A stretch of 64,000 bases of DNA, from positions 62,001 to 126,000 of the forward strand of contig NZ_FRCD01000017.1 in assembly GCF_900142785.1 (NCBI RefSeq), written 5' to 3'. This DNA is from Chryseobacterium carnipullorum. Lineage in GTDB: Bacteria > Bacteroidota > Bacteroidia > Flavobacteriales > Weeksellaceae. Numbering within the stretch: the first letter of the stretch is position 1; every line of letters starts with the position of its first letter. A program made the translations under genes and the position numbers. Shown one piece after another: positions 27,810 to 36,011 of this stretch. The notes under the pieces are model-generated. The model saw nothing but the letters and a program-made list of their open reading frames with translations. It had not been told where the DNA came from and made no database searches.

Positions 27810-28610
27810 CTAACAAAAGTACTAAAATCTTTGCTTTGTTTTATAGTTAATTTAGGTTTTATTACCTTCTTTCCGACATCATATCTATATATTATTATAT
27901 ATACATATTATCTATTTAAAATTTGTAACAGCAGAAGGCAAGATTCGATTTTTTTTAAACATTAACATATTTAAATTTTGTTCGTACAAGGATTCGATTT
28001 GATTGTGAAGTGTACATTTAAGTAAATTACTTACTTAAAAACTTTCAATCAGGATTACATCTTTGAATACAGTCGCAGTGGTTTTCAACGAAATAGTTAC
28101 AACTGTATACGGAGGAAAAAACCAAAACTACGCAAAAAAGCTTCAGACTACTTGATAGTTTTATTGATTTAGAACTGATTTTTATAATTAAGGAACATAT
28201 GTAAGTGCTTGTTCATCTATAAAGGATGACATTGACAAAGGAGAACCTCCAATAAGTTTGAAAAAGAAATTATAAACAAATCCACTTTTCCCAAAATTTT
28301 TGCTAAACTGTAACTTGTGTACTATCTTAATTATCAAAAACCCTTAAGTACGCATATTAGTTATTAAACACATCACTATTTGCAATACTACACAAAAAAT
28401 AAATATTTTGATGATTTGGGATAATATTGAGGCGAAAAAAAATATTTATACATCTTCAACTAAAACCTACAACCTTTTTTCAAAAACAAACCAAAGCCAA
28501 AGTCCGGAATTGTTTTAGAAATGGGGTTGTTCCGCTTTCCGCAAAAATGCGTTTCCGACCGTTGGGAGGAATTGCATTTTTGCCGCCCAATTTTTGGTCA
28601 GGCGACTTTT
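27810..28610. other. Non-coding region with a decayed ThiF scrap
   Basis: The first 400 bases are AT-rich with a 13-bp palindrome (AAGTAA-A-TTACTT near 28020) and a repeated GATTCGATTT near 27944 and 27991. The second part holds the ThiF remnant listed separately. A + strand frame over 28427-28735 is open but runs antisense into the ThiF fragment, so I did not call it. Confidence 0.5.
28230..28335 (-). pseudogene. Decayed second copy of PRTRC ThiF (fragment)
   Basis: On the - strand the frame reads SYSLAKILGKVDLFIIS, which aligns with SCSLAEALEKQDLFINS in the ThiF fragment ~470 bases to the right. DNA similarity covers about 55 bases (for example ATAAACAAATCC and GCTAAACTG shared). A one-base insertion and stop codons show it is no longer a gene. 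It is a relic of duplication or of recombination between two related elements. Confidence 0.5.
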
Positions 28611-29351
28611 TTATAGTTTTATGGGTTGAGAATGGAAATTTTTTAGATTTAGGAAAAATCCCCGGTTTTCAGTCAATCCGTTGCGGAACAAATTCCATAG
28701 TAATGAGCATCCCATCTGTGCCAATGCTGAATTAATAAACAAATCCTGCTTTTCCAATGCTTCCGCTAAACTGCAACTTGGTATATCGTCTTCGGTTTTA
28801 GACCGCAATAGCAGTTCTCCAAATTCTTCCGTCACATAAGCAAGATTCGGTACAGTTTGATACTTTTCTGAATTTGGTTGTTTGATATTCTCAACTGTAG
28901 AAAGCAAAACCTGCCCAGAATATCGATTATTTCCAAAATCCATCCAATATTTAGCCTGGTTTCTGTATAGCCTCCTACCTTCTTTCAATTCATTCAGAAT
29001 ATCAGCAATTTCAAATCGTGATTTGACATTATCAACGCACGACATATAAATTGCGGACTGCATATTCTCTTGAATTCTTCCTAAAGAATCTCTTTCAAAC
29101 TTTCTGACTTCGGCTTTCCAATTCGTTCCAGACCATCGGTTTGCCCGATTTATCAGCGCAACTGCCTTTGGCAATCCTACTTCACATTCTGCAAAACGCT
29201 GTCTGCCTTGATTTGCTTCTGTGACAATATCATCATCCCACAACCGCACCTGTATTCCTGCGTGTCCCAATTCAATCAATGAATGGTTCATTTCCATTAA
29301 AGCGGTCAATACTTTTGAACCTGTTCCACCCGCCCCGATATTTGAATGCTT
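28611..29351 (-). pseudogene. PRTRC-type ThiF protein, 5'-truncated
   Basis: The frame begins directly after the ssb stop codon and carries the nucleotide-binding glycine motif GAGGTGSKVLTALMEMN, then VRLWDDDIVTEANQGRQRF, typical of the ThiF-like E1 protein of PRTRC systems. There is no ATG before the glycine motif. The first ATG/TTG candidates lie inside or after it, so the nucleotide fold lacks its first strand. PRTRC genes usually come as a set (A, B, C, E, ThiF, ParB), and none of the others is here. It is probably a leftover. The C-terminus (FRNGLTENRGFFLNL) is complete. Confidence 0.65.
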
Positions 29352-29747
29352 TTAGAATGGTAAATCATCGTCTGTATCTTCCGCAAAAACATTGGACTTC
29401 TGTGCCTGTGAAGCTGGTTGTTCTTCTGTGTCAGACTTTTTTCCACCTCCGTGTACTTTGATGTTAGAAGTATGGAAATTCAGTCCCGATTTTATTTCTC
29501 CATCTTTTCCAATCCACGCACTAGCACTTGCTCTGCCTATAAGTTCTACCAAAGTTCCTTTTGTTAAAATCTTAGCAACATTTGGACTTAGCCAATAAGA
29601 ACAGTTGTAATAGGTGGTCTGTTCTCTTCTTTCGCCTTGCTTAGTCTTGTAGCTGTCATTGATTGCTACTGAAAAATTAACGACTTGTTTGTCGTTTTTT
29701 AAATTGTTGATTTCTGCGTTTTTTGTAATTCTGCCTACGATGTTCAT
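29352..29747 (-). CDS. ssb: Single-stranded DNA-binding protein
   Basis: A 131-residue SSB with an OB-fold N-terminus (MNIVGRITKNAEINNLKN, VVNFSVAINDSYKT, YYNCSYWL, LVELIGRASASAW) and the acidic tail DDDLPF that recruits replication proteins. Plasmids and ICEs of Bacteroidota often carry their own ssb. The 131-residue length is a little short but normal for mobile-element SSBs. It is followed with no spacer by the ThiF remnant in the same frame. Confidence 0.9.
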   Translation of the reverse strand: MNIVGRITKNAEINNLKNDKQVVNFSVAINDSYKTKQGERREQTTYYNCSYWLSPNVAKILTKGTLVELIGRASASAWIGKDGEIKSGLNFHTSNIKVHGGGKKSDTEEQPASQAQKSNVFAEDTDDDLPF

Positions 29748-30322
29748 AATATTAATTTTTGATTGTTAATAATTATTTTCGAGTTTGTTAAAATTTTCGA
29801 TTTGATTGATTTGGTTTCGAGGACACTCGTTTTTTTTCTTTTTTCTGCTTATATCCAATTGGAAAAGCAGAATTATTTGTTGTTTTATTTTGTTGTTTTT
29901 TCCGTTGATGTCAAAGACCGTCTGCGATTTAATTGATTCGTATAACTGAGGTTCCGTCTTTTTCTTTGCCGATGATCATAGGAGAGTATTAGGCATATAA
30001 AACCACAATCCTCCAAAGCTTTGGAGGATTGTGGCTCGAAATATTTTTGTCCGAAGGATTCAGGAGTGTCTGGAAAAATTATTGGAACTTGTGGAGAAAA
30101 TTTTTATAGAAACCCAAAAATATTTTTTTATGTGAATGATACTGTCCTACATTTGCAATAGTAAAAAGCCAAACATCAGTTAGAAGTGATTAAATAGACG
30201 GTTTTGATAGTAGGAAAAATAGAAAATCAAACATTCGCTAATCTGTTTTTTTAAAGCTTAACCAGTTTTATCATTCTTAAAATTTAATTTCTCATTAAAA
30301 TTATTTTCAAAATTTTTACTTT
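29748..30322. other. Non-coding region with a perfect 32-bp palindrome
   Basis: No gene is visible. It contains the palindrome at 30003-30034 and a weaker hairpin near 29850 (TTCTGCT...AGCAGAA). It separates the Toprim gene from ssb. Confidence 0.5.
30003..30034 (-). terminator. Perfect 32-bp palindrome, probable terminator of the Toprim transcript
   Basis: CCACAATCCTCCAAAG is followed immediately by its exact reverse complement, giving two 16-base arms and no spacer. On the - strand the stem is followed by TTTTATATG, so it could end transcription from the Toprim gene 290 bases upstream. The perfect symmetry would also suit a dimer-resolution or protein-binding site. Confidence 0.5.
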
Positions 30323-31165
30323 TTACTTTGTTGCACAAAACCACTCATTCAAATCCTTAAAATCTTTGTACAACAAAGAACAATCTTCAACATTTTTATA
30401 GTTTTTCCGGATAACCTTTTTGGTTGTAATTCCATTATCATCATTATCTAGGAAAAGTGAGATTTTGTCATATTCTCTAAGTTTATCATCGACTTTAAAA
30501 AGCATTGCTGTAGAATTGAGAATCAAACAATCTGAAATTGAACTTTCTGCACTTTCCAAATTTTTAAAAGTCAGATAATCAAAAAAACCTTCAAAAACCA
30601 CAATTTCATTAGAACTATTCAAATCATTTTTCATCAAAGTGACATCTTTTTTGCCTAAACATATTTTTGAATATTTACTTCGGATTTCAACTCCTCCGGA
30701 ATTATTAAAAAAGCCAATTCCGAAATATTTCTTACCATTCAACATATACTCAATTTCTTTTACCAAATCTTTTTGTTCAGACACTTTTCGGGATTTCAAA
30801 TATTGAATTAAAGCAGGATGCTGAATTTGATTTACTTTTATGATTTGATAACTTTTGACTTTGTCGCCATCTTCCATCTGGGTATTATTTTGAACTGAGA
30901 AGTCAAATTTCTCAAGATACTTCAAAGCATCAGAAACTGAACATCGATTCATTTGCTGAACGATTGAAATCACATCATAACTTTTCCCTGTTCCGAAATC
31001 AAATGCTTTATTTTTAACGAAATCAACCGCAAAACTCGGGATTTTTTCTTCCCTATCGAGCGCAAAATAAAATGCAGTTTTCCGATTCTCTTTAACAGGA
31101 AAAAGGCTGAACGATTCCAAAACTGTTCTTATATTCACTTTTTCTTTTACTTCTTCGCAATTCAT
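30323..31165 (-). CDS. Toprim-domain DNA primase-like protein with degenerate CHC2 domain (280 aa)
   Basis: The N-terminal ~85 residues follow the CHC2 zinc-binding domain of DnaG (VKEKVNIRTVLESFSLFP ... KIPSFAVDFVKNKAFDFGTG) but lack the Cys/His zinc ligands. The C-terminal half is a Toprim fold: the acidic residue is E192 in IVVFEGFFDYL and the DxD-like motif is SLFLDNDDNG near 236-245. Such proteins occur on Bacteroidota plasmids and ICEs and may prime replication or conjugative second-strand synthesis. The start lies just left of an 11-base T-run and next to the origin. Confidence 0.8.
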   Translation of the reverse strand: MNCEEVKEKVNIRTVLESFSLFPVKENRKTAFYFALDREEKIPSFAVDFVKNKAFDFGTGKSYDVISIVQQMNRCSVSDALKYLEKFDFSVQNNTQMEDGDKVKSYQIIKVNQIQHPALIQYLKSRKVSEQKDLVKEIEYMLNGKKYFGIGFFNNSGGVEIRSKYSKICLGKKDVTLMKNDLNSSNEIVVFEGFFDYLTFKNLESAESSISDCLILNSTAMLFKVDDKLREYDKISLFLDNDDNGITTKKVIRKNYKNVEDCSLLYKDFKDLNEWFCATK

Positions 31166-31574
31166 TTTTTTTTTTTTAAAGCAAATTTTTTATCCACATT
31201 TTCCTTTTTAATAAAAAAAAGACTTTTTAATTACTTTTAATATACTTTTAATGAGGCATTGCATCCTCTTATGGCAAAGGTTTTGAGCCGTTTTTTCGGT
31301 GAGCGAAATTCCGAATTCTTGTGAGCGCAATTCCGAAAGTAGAGTGACCGCAATTCCGAAAAAACAACAGTTTTCGGGTGAGTGCAATTCCGAATTCAAC
31401 TTTCTATTTTCATTCATTTTTAATACTATACTCGTAGTTATCCATATTTTTAGTGGGTTCTGAATTTCGGAGTGAGCGCAATTCCGAAATCTCAATCAAA
31501 AGTTTCGGAATTTTAACATTTTCTTAACTTCAGTGACCGCAATTCCGAATTCCGGGTGAGCGCAATTCCGGAAT
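31166..31574. other. Iteron-type replication origin (oriV)
   Basis: Seven 17-bp iterons of the form GTGAGCGCAATTCCGAA lie at about 31298-31315, 31321-31337, 31344-31360, 31378-31394, 31472-31488, 31533-31549 and 31556-31572. Several are spaced 23 bases start to start. An inverted half (TTCGGAATT) is at 31504-31512. A consensus DnaA box TTATCCACA is at 31190-31198 and a weaker TTATCCATA at 31438-31446. Between the boxes and iterons is an AT-rich stretch (~31199-31255) suited to melting. The array abuts the 3' end of the rep gene. This is a classic theta-type iteron origin bound by the Rep protein. Confidence 0.85.
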
Positions 31575-32705
31575 TCAAATAATTATCGGATAACCATTTG
31601 GTAATAATTCTCCCATTTTTGTACGCCGATAAATTTGTATGAGATGTTCCTGAATTTCATTCAGAAATAATTTTCCTTGAAATTCCGTAGATTTAATTTC
31701 TTTCAATCGAGCTGTTCGGATAAATTCTTTGAATGCCTTTTCTATCAAAACTCTGGTTTGTGGAACGTTTCTGTATTGATGGGAAAACTGAAGCAATTCA
31801 TTTTCGTGCAGACCATATCTTTTTCTGATGTAACTTAATCTTTGGCCAATTTTTTCCCTATGGTCAAGATACGCTTCGCTTGATTCCAATTGTTCTCTTG
31901 TGTTTTGGGATAAATTGTCGTTCAAAATGATTTTAGTTAAACAAGGAACAATAAAAATTGAATCCCCTCTATACTTGTAATTGAAGGAAAGCGTATTGAA
32001 TGTATTCAAACTGATTCTTGCAGGTTTTAAAAATTTGAAACAAAAATCCTTGGAAGTTTTATACTTCAATCCAAATTTCTTGTTCAATGTTGAGAGTTTT
32101 AAAACAGCTCCGTTTTCAGGCAGCTTTGCAAGCCAGATAGCGAAAATAATATGCTTATTGTTCCTGATATTGTAAACCAAATTGTACAAAACGTAATTGT
32201 ATTCCGGAATAACCATTAGTTTTTTAAGCCAATAACTATTGATTAAAAACGTAGTGTAACCTCTCTGGTCATAACTAGGTATAGAAATTAGTCCTCCAAA
32301 AGTTTTGATTTCCTTGCCTTTGGAATTAGTAGATTTGTACCAGCTCATTTTGAACTTCGTAAGAAATTCGTAAGCATCTACCACCTGCTTAGTAGAACCG
32401 CTTGGTGAAATTTTGCTGTTCCTGATTTTTAAGGAAGCGAAAATATTGTTCTCGGTTTCAAACTCTTCATCGAATAAGGAAAGTTGTTTAGGTCGGTCTT
32501 CAGGACGAAATTGCTCATTACTGATGGTAGAGACAATATTAAATATCACCCTAAGCGCATTGATGGGAATATCCGCAGCCTCGTGACCTTCGAAAATGAA
32601 ATCGTCCACGAAATGGTTTCCCAAACGAATTCTCTCAGGATTTACTTCATTACTATTTTCAAATTTCTTGCGGATCAACCGTAAATCCTTTTCCGGTACA
32701 GCCAT
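31575..32705 (-). CDS. Replication initiator protein (Rep_3-like)
   Basis: A 376-residue protein with the two winged-helix layout of iteron-binding initiators. The N-terminal half contains NALRVIFNIVSTIS and TTFLINSYWLKKLM, and the middle contains VYNIRNNKHIIFAIWLAKL, as in plasmid Rep proteins of Bacteroidota. The C-terminal ~100 residues are Lys/Arg-rich. Its position directly beside seven iterons supports the call strongly. It probably opens the origin with DnaA and represses itself, which fits the spacing but is inferred. Confidence 0.8.
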   Translation of the reverse strand: MAVPEKDLRLIRKKFENSNEVNPERIRLGNHFVDDFIFEGHEAADIPINALRVIFNIVSTISNEQFRPEDRPKQLSLFDEEFETENNIFASLKIRNSKISPSGSTKQVVDAYEFLTKFKMSWYKSTNSKGKEIKTFGGLISIPSYDQRGYTTFLINSYWLKKLMVIPEYNYVLYNLVYNIRNNKHIIFAIWLAKLPENGAVLKLSTLNKKFGLKYKTSKDFCFKFLKPARISLNTFNTLSFNYKYRGDSIFIVPCLTKIILNDNLSQNTREQLESSEAYLDHREKIGQRLSYIRKRYGLHENELLQFSHQYRNVPQTRVLIEKAFKEFIRTARLKEIKSTEFQGKLFLNEIQEHLIQIYRRTKMGELLPNGYPIII

Positions 32706-32787
32706 AATAATGCTTCAATTTGGTTTAAAATTTCAATCTTTATTTTCCTTCCTTATATTCTAAATTGATTAAAATCGATTTGTAATT

Positions 32788-32994
32788 TTATATCAACTTG
32801 ATTTTCTCGCTTTCGAGCGTTTTAGTACCGTCTGCAATACTGTAATATTTGTAAATATTAATTCCTTCACCTTGAAAGACCCTTTTCTCGACTTTACCGA
32901 AATTTGGGATCTTCACTTTTTGAATTCCTTTGTATTCGGCAAGCATTCCGTTGATGGTTACTTTTTGACCGGGTTTTAAATCTGATATTTTCAT
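32788..32994 (-). CDS. Small conserved-looking protein (68 aa), function unknown
   Basis: MKISDLKPGQKVTINGMLAE opens a compact Lys-rich beta protein, with an ATG start and a good frame in a tightly packed region. It lies between rep and the next helix-turn-helix gene on the same strand. The KPGQKVTING pattern recalls small beta-barrel folds, but I cannot name a family. Confidence 0.5.
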   Translation of the reverse strand: MKISDLKPGQKVTINGMLAEYKGIQKVKIPNFGKVEKRVFQGEGINIYKYYSIADGTKTLESEKIKLI

Positions 32995-33040
32995 AATTTA
33001 ATTTTTTAGTGTGTTCTTATCCTAGACATTTGCCTAGGTT

Positions 33041-33793
33041 TCAAAGGTTGCCGTTTTGGGATTTTGGACGTTTGATATCCGGAATGGATTGAAGTGAAAG
33101 TTGATGGCTTTCCGTTTGACCTTTCATAAAAGGTAACGTACTTTTCAATGAAGATTTCCAATTGGTAATGGGTCTATCAGAACTATTTTTCCATCCATTC
33201 TTTTTCCAATTCTCATATTTCGATTGTATTTCAGAATCTAACTCAGGCTCGTAAATTTTTAATGTTTCCGCATACGTCATAAATTCTTCCAAAGACGGAA
33301 TATTTTCATCGTTCCCTTTTTGATTTGTTGGTTGTGGTTGTGAGGATTGTATTGTTTGCGATAAATAGCTTTCAATTTCGTGATCATTGGTGTTTTCAGA
33401 AAAATTTTGAACGGGACGATCTGTAAGTAATGAAACTCCGGATTCTACTGTTTTTTGAATAGATTCCTCCTTTCCAATTTCTTCTTTACTCACCATTTCA
33501 GGGCTAGAAATTTGTGAAGGATAATCTCCTATTAACCTGTATTTACACGCAAGTCCGCTTGTTGTTTGGTATTGAATTAATCCTAAATTCCGGAGTTTTT
33601 CTTTAGTGGATTTTACCGTTTTTCTAGTCACCCCTAATTCTATGCTTATGACAACATCAGAAATTTGAAAATCACAAGAGTCATTGTCAGAACCAATTTT
33701 CAGCAGGTATAAGTACATTGAAATTCCCGTTGTTCCAATTGATGTTTTTTGGTTAAAATCCCAAAACCGCTGCATTAATTCAAGGTAATGCAT
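33041..33793 (-). CDS. Winged helix-turn-helix protein of the replication module (250 aa)
   Basis: The first ~110 residues form a wHTH (YLLKIGSDNDSCDFQISDVV, then IELGVTRKTVKSTKEKLRNL and GLIQYQTTSG). A polar low-complexity linker and a short C-terminal helical domain (YENWKKNGWKNSSDRPI) follow, like the DnaD-type C-terminal motif seen in plasmid and phage replication proteins. A similar ending, RSKNWKLSNEKP, is present in the 180-residue neighbour. It is probably a helicase loader or replication-control protein. Confidence 0.6.
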   Translation of the reverse strand: MHYLELMQRFWDFNQKTSIGTTGISMYLYLLKIGSDNDSCDFQISDVVISIELGVTRKTVKSTKEKLRNLGLIQYQTTSGLACKYRLIGDYPSQISSPEMVSKEEIGKEESIQKTVESGVSLLTDRPVQNFSENTNDHEIESYLSQTIQSSQPQPTNQKGNDENIPSLEEFMTYAETLKIYEPELDSEIQSKYENWKKNGWKNSSDRPITNWKSSLKSTLPFMKGQTESHQLSLQSIPDIKRPKSQNGNL

Positions 33794-33794
33794 C

Positions 33795-34046
33795 TTATTT
33801 TTGTGCGAAAAGCGCTAATGCCTTTTCCTTATCAATGATGATAATGTTTCCGTTTTGAATGATGGCGTCATCCAAAACTCCTGAAGATTTTATTTCCGAG
33901 GCTTTCGAAATAGAACATCCCAGCATTTTTGCCAGACCTTTCAATCCATATTCATATTTTTTTTCCGAATTAATTTTTTTGGAAACCTCCAAAAATTCTT
34001 CGACAGTTAGTCGCCATATCGGAGTTTTGGGATCTATATTCTTCAT
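33795..34046 (-). CDS. DUF3853-like small DNA-binding protein (83 aa)
   Basis: The sequence WRLTVEEFLEVSKKI then YGLKGLAKMLGCSISKASEI resembles DUF3853, small helix-turn-helix proteins common on Bacteroidota mobile elements. It ends one base before the 250-residue wHTH gene and follows the 180-residue one by six bases, so all three are in one operon. Confidence 0.7.
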   Translation of the reverse strand: MKNIDPKTPIWRLTVEEFLEVSKKINSEKKYEYGLKGLAKMLGCSISKASEIKSSGVLDDAIIQNGNIIIIDKEKALALFAQK

Positions 34047-34052
34047 TTATTC

Positions 34053-34595
34053 TTAATTTATAGATTTTTTCAATTCAGAGATCCAATTCCTCGCAGCAGC
34101 CTGCCAGCATTTCATTGGTTTCTCATTACTCAATTTCCAGTTTTTAGATCGATAAAAAGAGAAAAAACGATCTGCTTCAGCAGATGGGAGATCCCGTTCA
34201 GTAAAATATAACTCAACTTCATTAAACACCGGAACTAAAAACCGAATATCATCTTGTGGTAAGAATTTTTGATTTTGAGATATTTTTTTTCCACCTGCTT
34301 TTTCACTGTCAAAATCAATGATCTCGATCAAGCTTCCTTTGTACGAGTTGTAACTTGGTGAATATCGTATAAATCCTGCACGATAAAGTTCTCTGATGCA
34401 CTTATGGTAGGTAGCGATTGACCTGATCTTACTTAACTTCATCACATCTTCCCGGCTAATCCGAAAAGGATTCTGAAACCGGTTCAAACTCCAGAACTGG
34501 AAAAGTGAAACATACATACTGATGTGAGAGGGGTACAATCGATCATCTTCAATAACACGCTCAAAAAAGCCGATGATATTTTTATTATTCTTCAT
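34053..34595 (-). CDS. Helix-turn-helix replication/control protein (180 aa)
   Basis: The N-terminal part contains a wHTH (RISREDVMKLSKIRSIATYH and KCIRELYRAGFIRYSPSYNS). The C-terminal ~50 residues (VELYFTERDLPSAEADRFF then YRSKNWKLSNEKPMKCWQAA) match the DnaD-like tail of the 250-residue neighbour, so the two are probably distant paralogues. It is widespread beside DUF3853 and excisionase-like genes on Bacteroidota elements. Confidence 0.65.
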   Translation of the reverse strand: MKNNKNIIGFFERVIEDDRLYPSHISMYVSLFQFWSLNRFQNPFRISREDVMKLSKIRSIATYHKCIRELYRAGFIRYSPSYNSYKGSLIEIIDFDSEKAGGKKISQNQKFLPQDDIRFLVPVFNEVELYFTERDLPSAEADRFFSFYRSKNWKLSNEKPMKCWQAAARNWISELKKSIN

Positions 34596-34611
34596 AATTC
34601 CGTATTAAAAA

Positions 34612-34875
34612 TTAATGTTTAACATCCGAGAGTAATTTTTGGATGTCTTTATAATTGTAATACAAGGAGCCCCCTATCTTGCTGTACGATAATGTTCCGT
34701 TGATCCTCAGATTTTGTAAGGTTCCTGAAGATATGTTAAGAAGCTTCTTGACCTCGGAGCTCCGAAGCCATAATTTTTGCTCTGTCGTCTTACCCTTGAG
34801 TAATATTTCAATGCCTTCCAATAGTTCAATTTTGAATTGCTGCAGGTCTTCTTTGGTGATAATAGATATTGCCAT
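34612..34875 (-). CDS. Excisionase-family helix-turn-helix protein (87 aa)
   Basis: It has a coiled N-terminal helix (EDLQQFKIELLEGIEILLKG), then the MerR-like HTH_17 fold LWLRSSEVKKLLNISSGTLQ and NLRINGTLSYSKIGGSLYY. This is the standard small Xis-like or regulatory protein of CTnDOT-type elements. It is the first gene of the four-gene control operon. Palindromes with TTTCGGTAGT arms lie just upstream. Confidence 0.8.
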   Translation of the reverse strand: MAISIITKEDLQQFKIELLEGIEILLKGKTTEQKLWLRSSEVKKLLNISSGTLQNLRINGTLSYSKIGGSLYYNYKDIQKLLSDVKH

Positions 34876-34920
34876 TTGTCAATTATTTTGTTCGACAAAA
34901 TTTCAAAATCACGCTTAACA

Positions 34921-34952
34921 TCTTTCGGTAGTTTCTCGGTACTACCGAAAGA
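34921..34952. promoter_or_regulatory. Palindrome upstream of the excisionase-like gene (copy 1)
   Basis: Perfect 12-base arms TCTTTCGGTAGT and ACTACCGAAAGA flank an 8-base loop (TTCTCGGT). It lies 46 bases upstream of the excisionase-like start and shares its core with the copy at 35083-35109. It may be an operator or a recombination site. Confidence 0.5.
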
Positions 34953-35082
34953 TATTTTTTGATAAAAAGCTTTGTTCAATATTGTGTAGAAAGAGATTCT
35001 CTGGAACAAATTGGTAGCATTTAAATAAATTTAAACCTTAATTATTTATTATAAATTATATGATTTTTTGTACTTAGGTATT

Positions 35083-35109
35083 TTTCGGTAGTTTTTCGTA
35101 CTACCGAAA
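35083..35109. repeat. Palindrome just downstream of rteC (copy 2)
   Basis: Perfect 10-base arms TTTCGGTAGT and ACTACCGAAA flank TTTTCGT, starting 11 bases after the rteC stop. It can act as a terminator hairpin for rteC and also duplicates the core of the palindrome 160 bases to the left. Confidence 0.5.
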
Positions 35110-35119
35110 TGAAAAGACC

Positions 35120-35965
35120 TTAAATGTCCAAGTCATCCAGATGTTGACTAAGATTTTGTTGAAGTAAATTTAGAAATTTAGATCTTTCAATTTTTCTTAT
35201 TCTTATTTCGCCTAAAGTCTTGTGATAGTTCCCTAAACTAATATCAAAAGATTTTTCCGCCCATCTGAAAATTTCAGATAAATCAGTATGACCAGCGTTA
35301 AAACAATTACTTAGATGCAAAGCATATAGCAACTCAGTTAAAGCCACTTTCGAAGCGGACCATATTAAAGGTGATAAAATTCTACCGCTCCTGTTGTTTT
35401 CATAAAGATTTTCGATTGACTCTTTTAAATATTGATCGAATAGCTGATTGGCGATAAATCTTGCTATAATATGATCATGGGATGTCGTAAAAGTCGTATC
35501 AAAATTATAAAAACCATAAGATAACTTCATTTTTAAATCGTAAGAATTTCTTACAAATATTTTATGGTCGAGATAAGTAGCTTCTCTTCGATAATAGCTG
35601 TAAAATTCTGATTGTTCAGTATGGAAATCTTTAAGCTTTCCTTGCTCAGTCTCATAATATTCCTTGATTATTTTACTGCCTCCGTTAGGTTTGTGAGTCT
35701 CAACATCAAGGATCGTAGAGTAATAAATAAATTTTGAAATAAACTGAGGTTTTATTTTCTTGAAAAAATATATTTCTTGAGCAATTGTATCAAAATGATG
35801 AGGTGAAATCATTTCTTTTACTTTTCGTACTGCATCATCAATTAGAATTAAAGATTTTTCCGCAAGTTTGACGACATCATTATCTTCGTTGTAAACTTTA
35901 TTAATTTCTGATTCTAACTCATTATGTAATTGAGTAATTTCTTTAAAAATAGTATTTGTTACCAT
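35120..35965 (-). CDS. rteC: RteC-like regulator of excision/transfer
   Basis: A 281-residue protein with RteC-family features: IYFFKKIKPQFISKFIYYS, ETEQGKLKDFHTEQSEFY, YYRREATYLDHKIFVRNSY and the later FTTSHDHIIARFIANQLFD. RteC activates excision genes of CTnDOT in response to tetracycline signalling. Here no RteA/RteB two-component pair is visible, so its own control is unknown. It lies upstream of the excisionase-like gene on the same strand, which fits the known regulatory order. Confidence 0.85.
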   Translation of the reverse strand: MVTNTIFKEITQLHNELESEINKVYNEDNDVVKLAEKSLILIDDAVRKVKEMISPHHFDTIAQEIYFFKKIKPQFISKFIYYSTILDVETHKPNGGSKIIKEYYETEQGKLKDFHTEQSEFYSYYRREATYLDHKIFVRNSYDLKMKLSYGFYNFDTTFTTSHDHIIARFIANQLFDQYLKESIENLYENNRSGRILSPLIWSASKVALTELLYALHLSNCFNAGHTDLSEIFRWAEKSFDISLGNYHKTLGEIRIRKIERSKFLNLLQQNLSQHLDDLDI

Positions 35966-36011
35966 GTCCTTTTTTTAGAAATTTACAAAAAAACGTTTAC
36001 GGGAGGCATAT

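Noticed and set aside
28427..28735. + strand open frame of 102 codons
   Set aside because: Its second half is antisense to the ThiF fragment and the first half has low-complexity composition; no start signal or family support.
31208..31495. - strand frame of 95 codons
   Set aside because: It is made of the iteron repeats of the origin and the AT-rich stretch; repeats produce the open frame.
31298..31572. CRISPR array
   Set aside because: Repeats are 17 bases with irregular spacing (23 to 94 bases) beside a Rep gene, so they are iterons. No cas genes are present.
34707..35009. 100-codon - strand frame overlapping the excisionase-like gene
   Set aside because: It is an out-of-frame shadow; the excisionase-like frame has a clear HTH.
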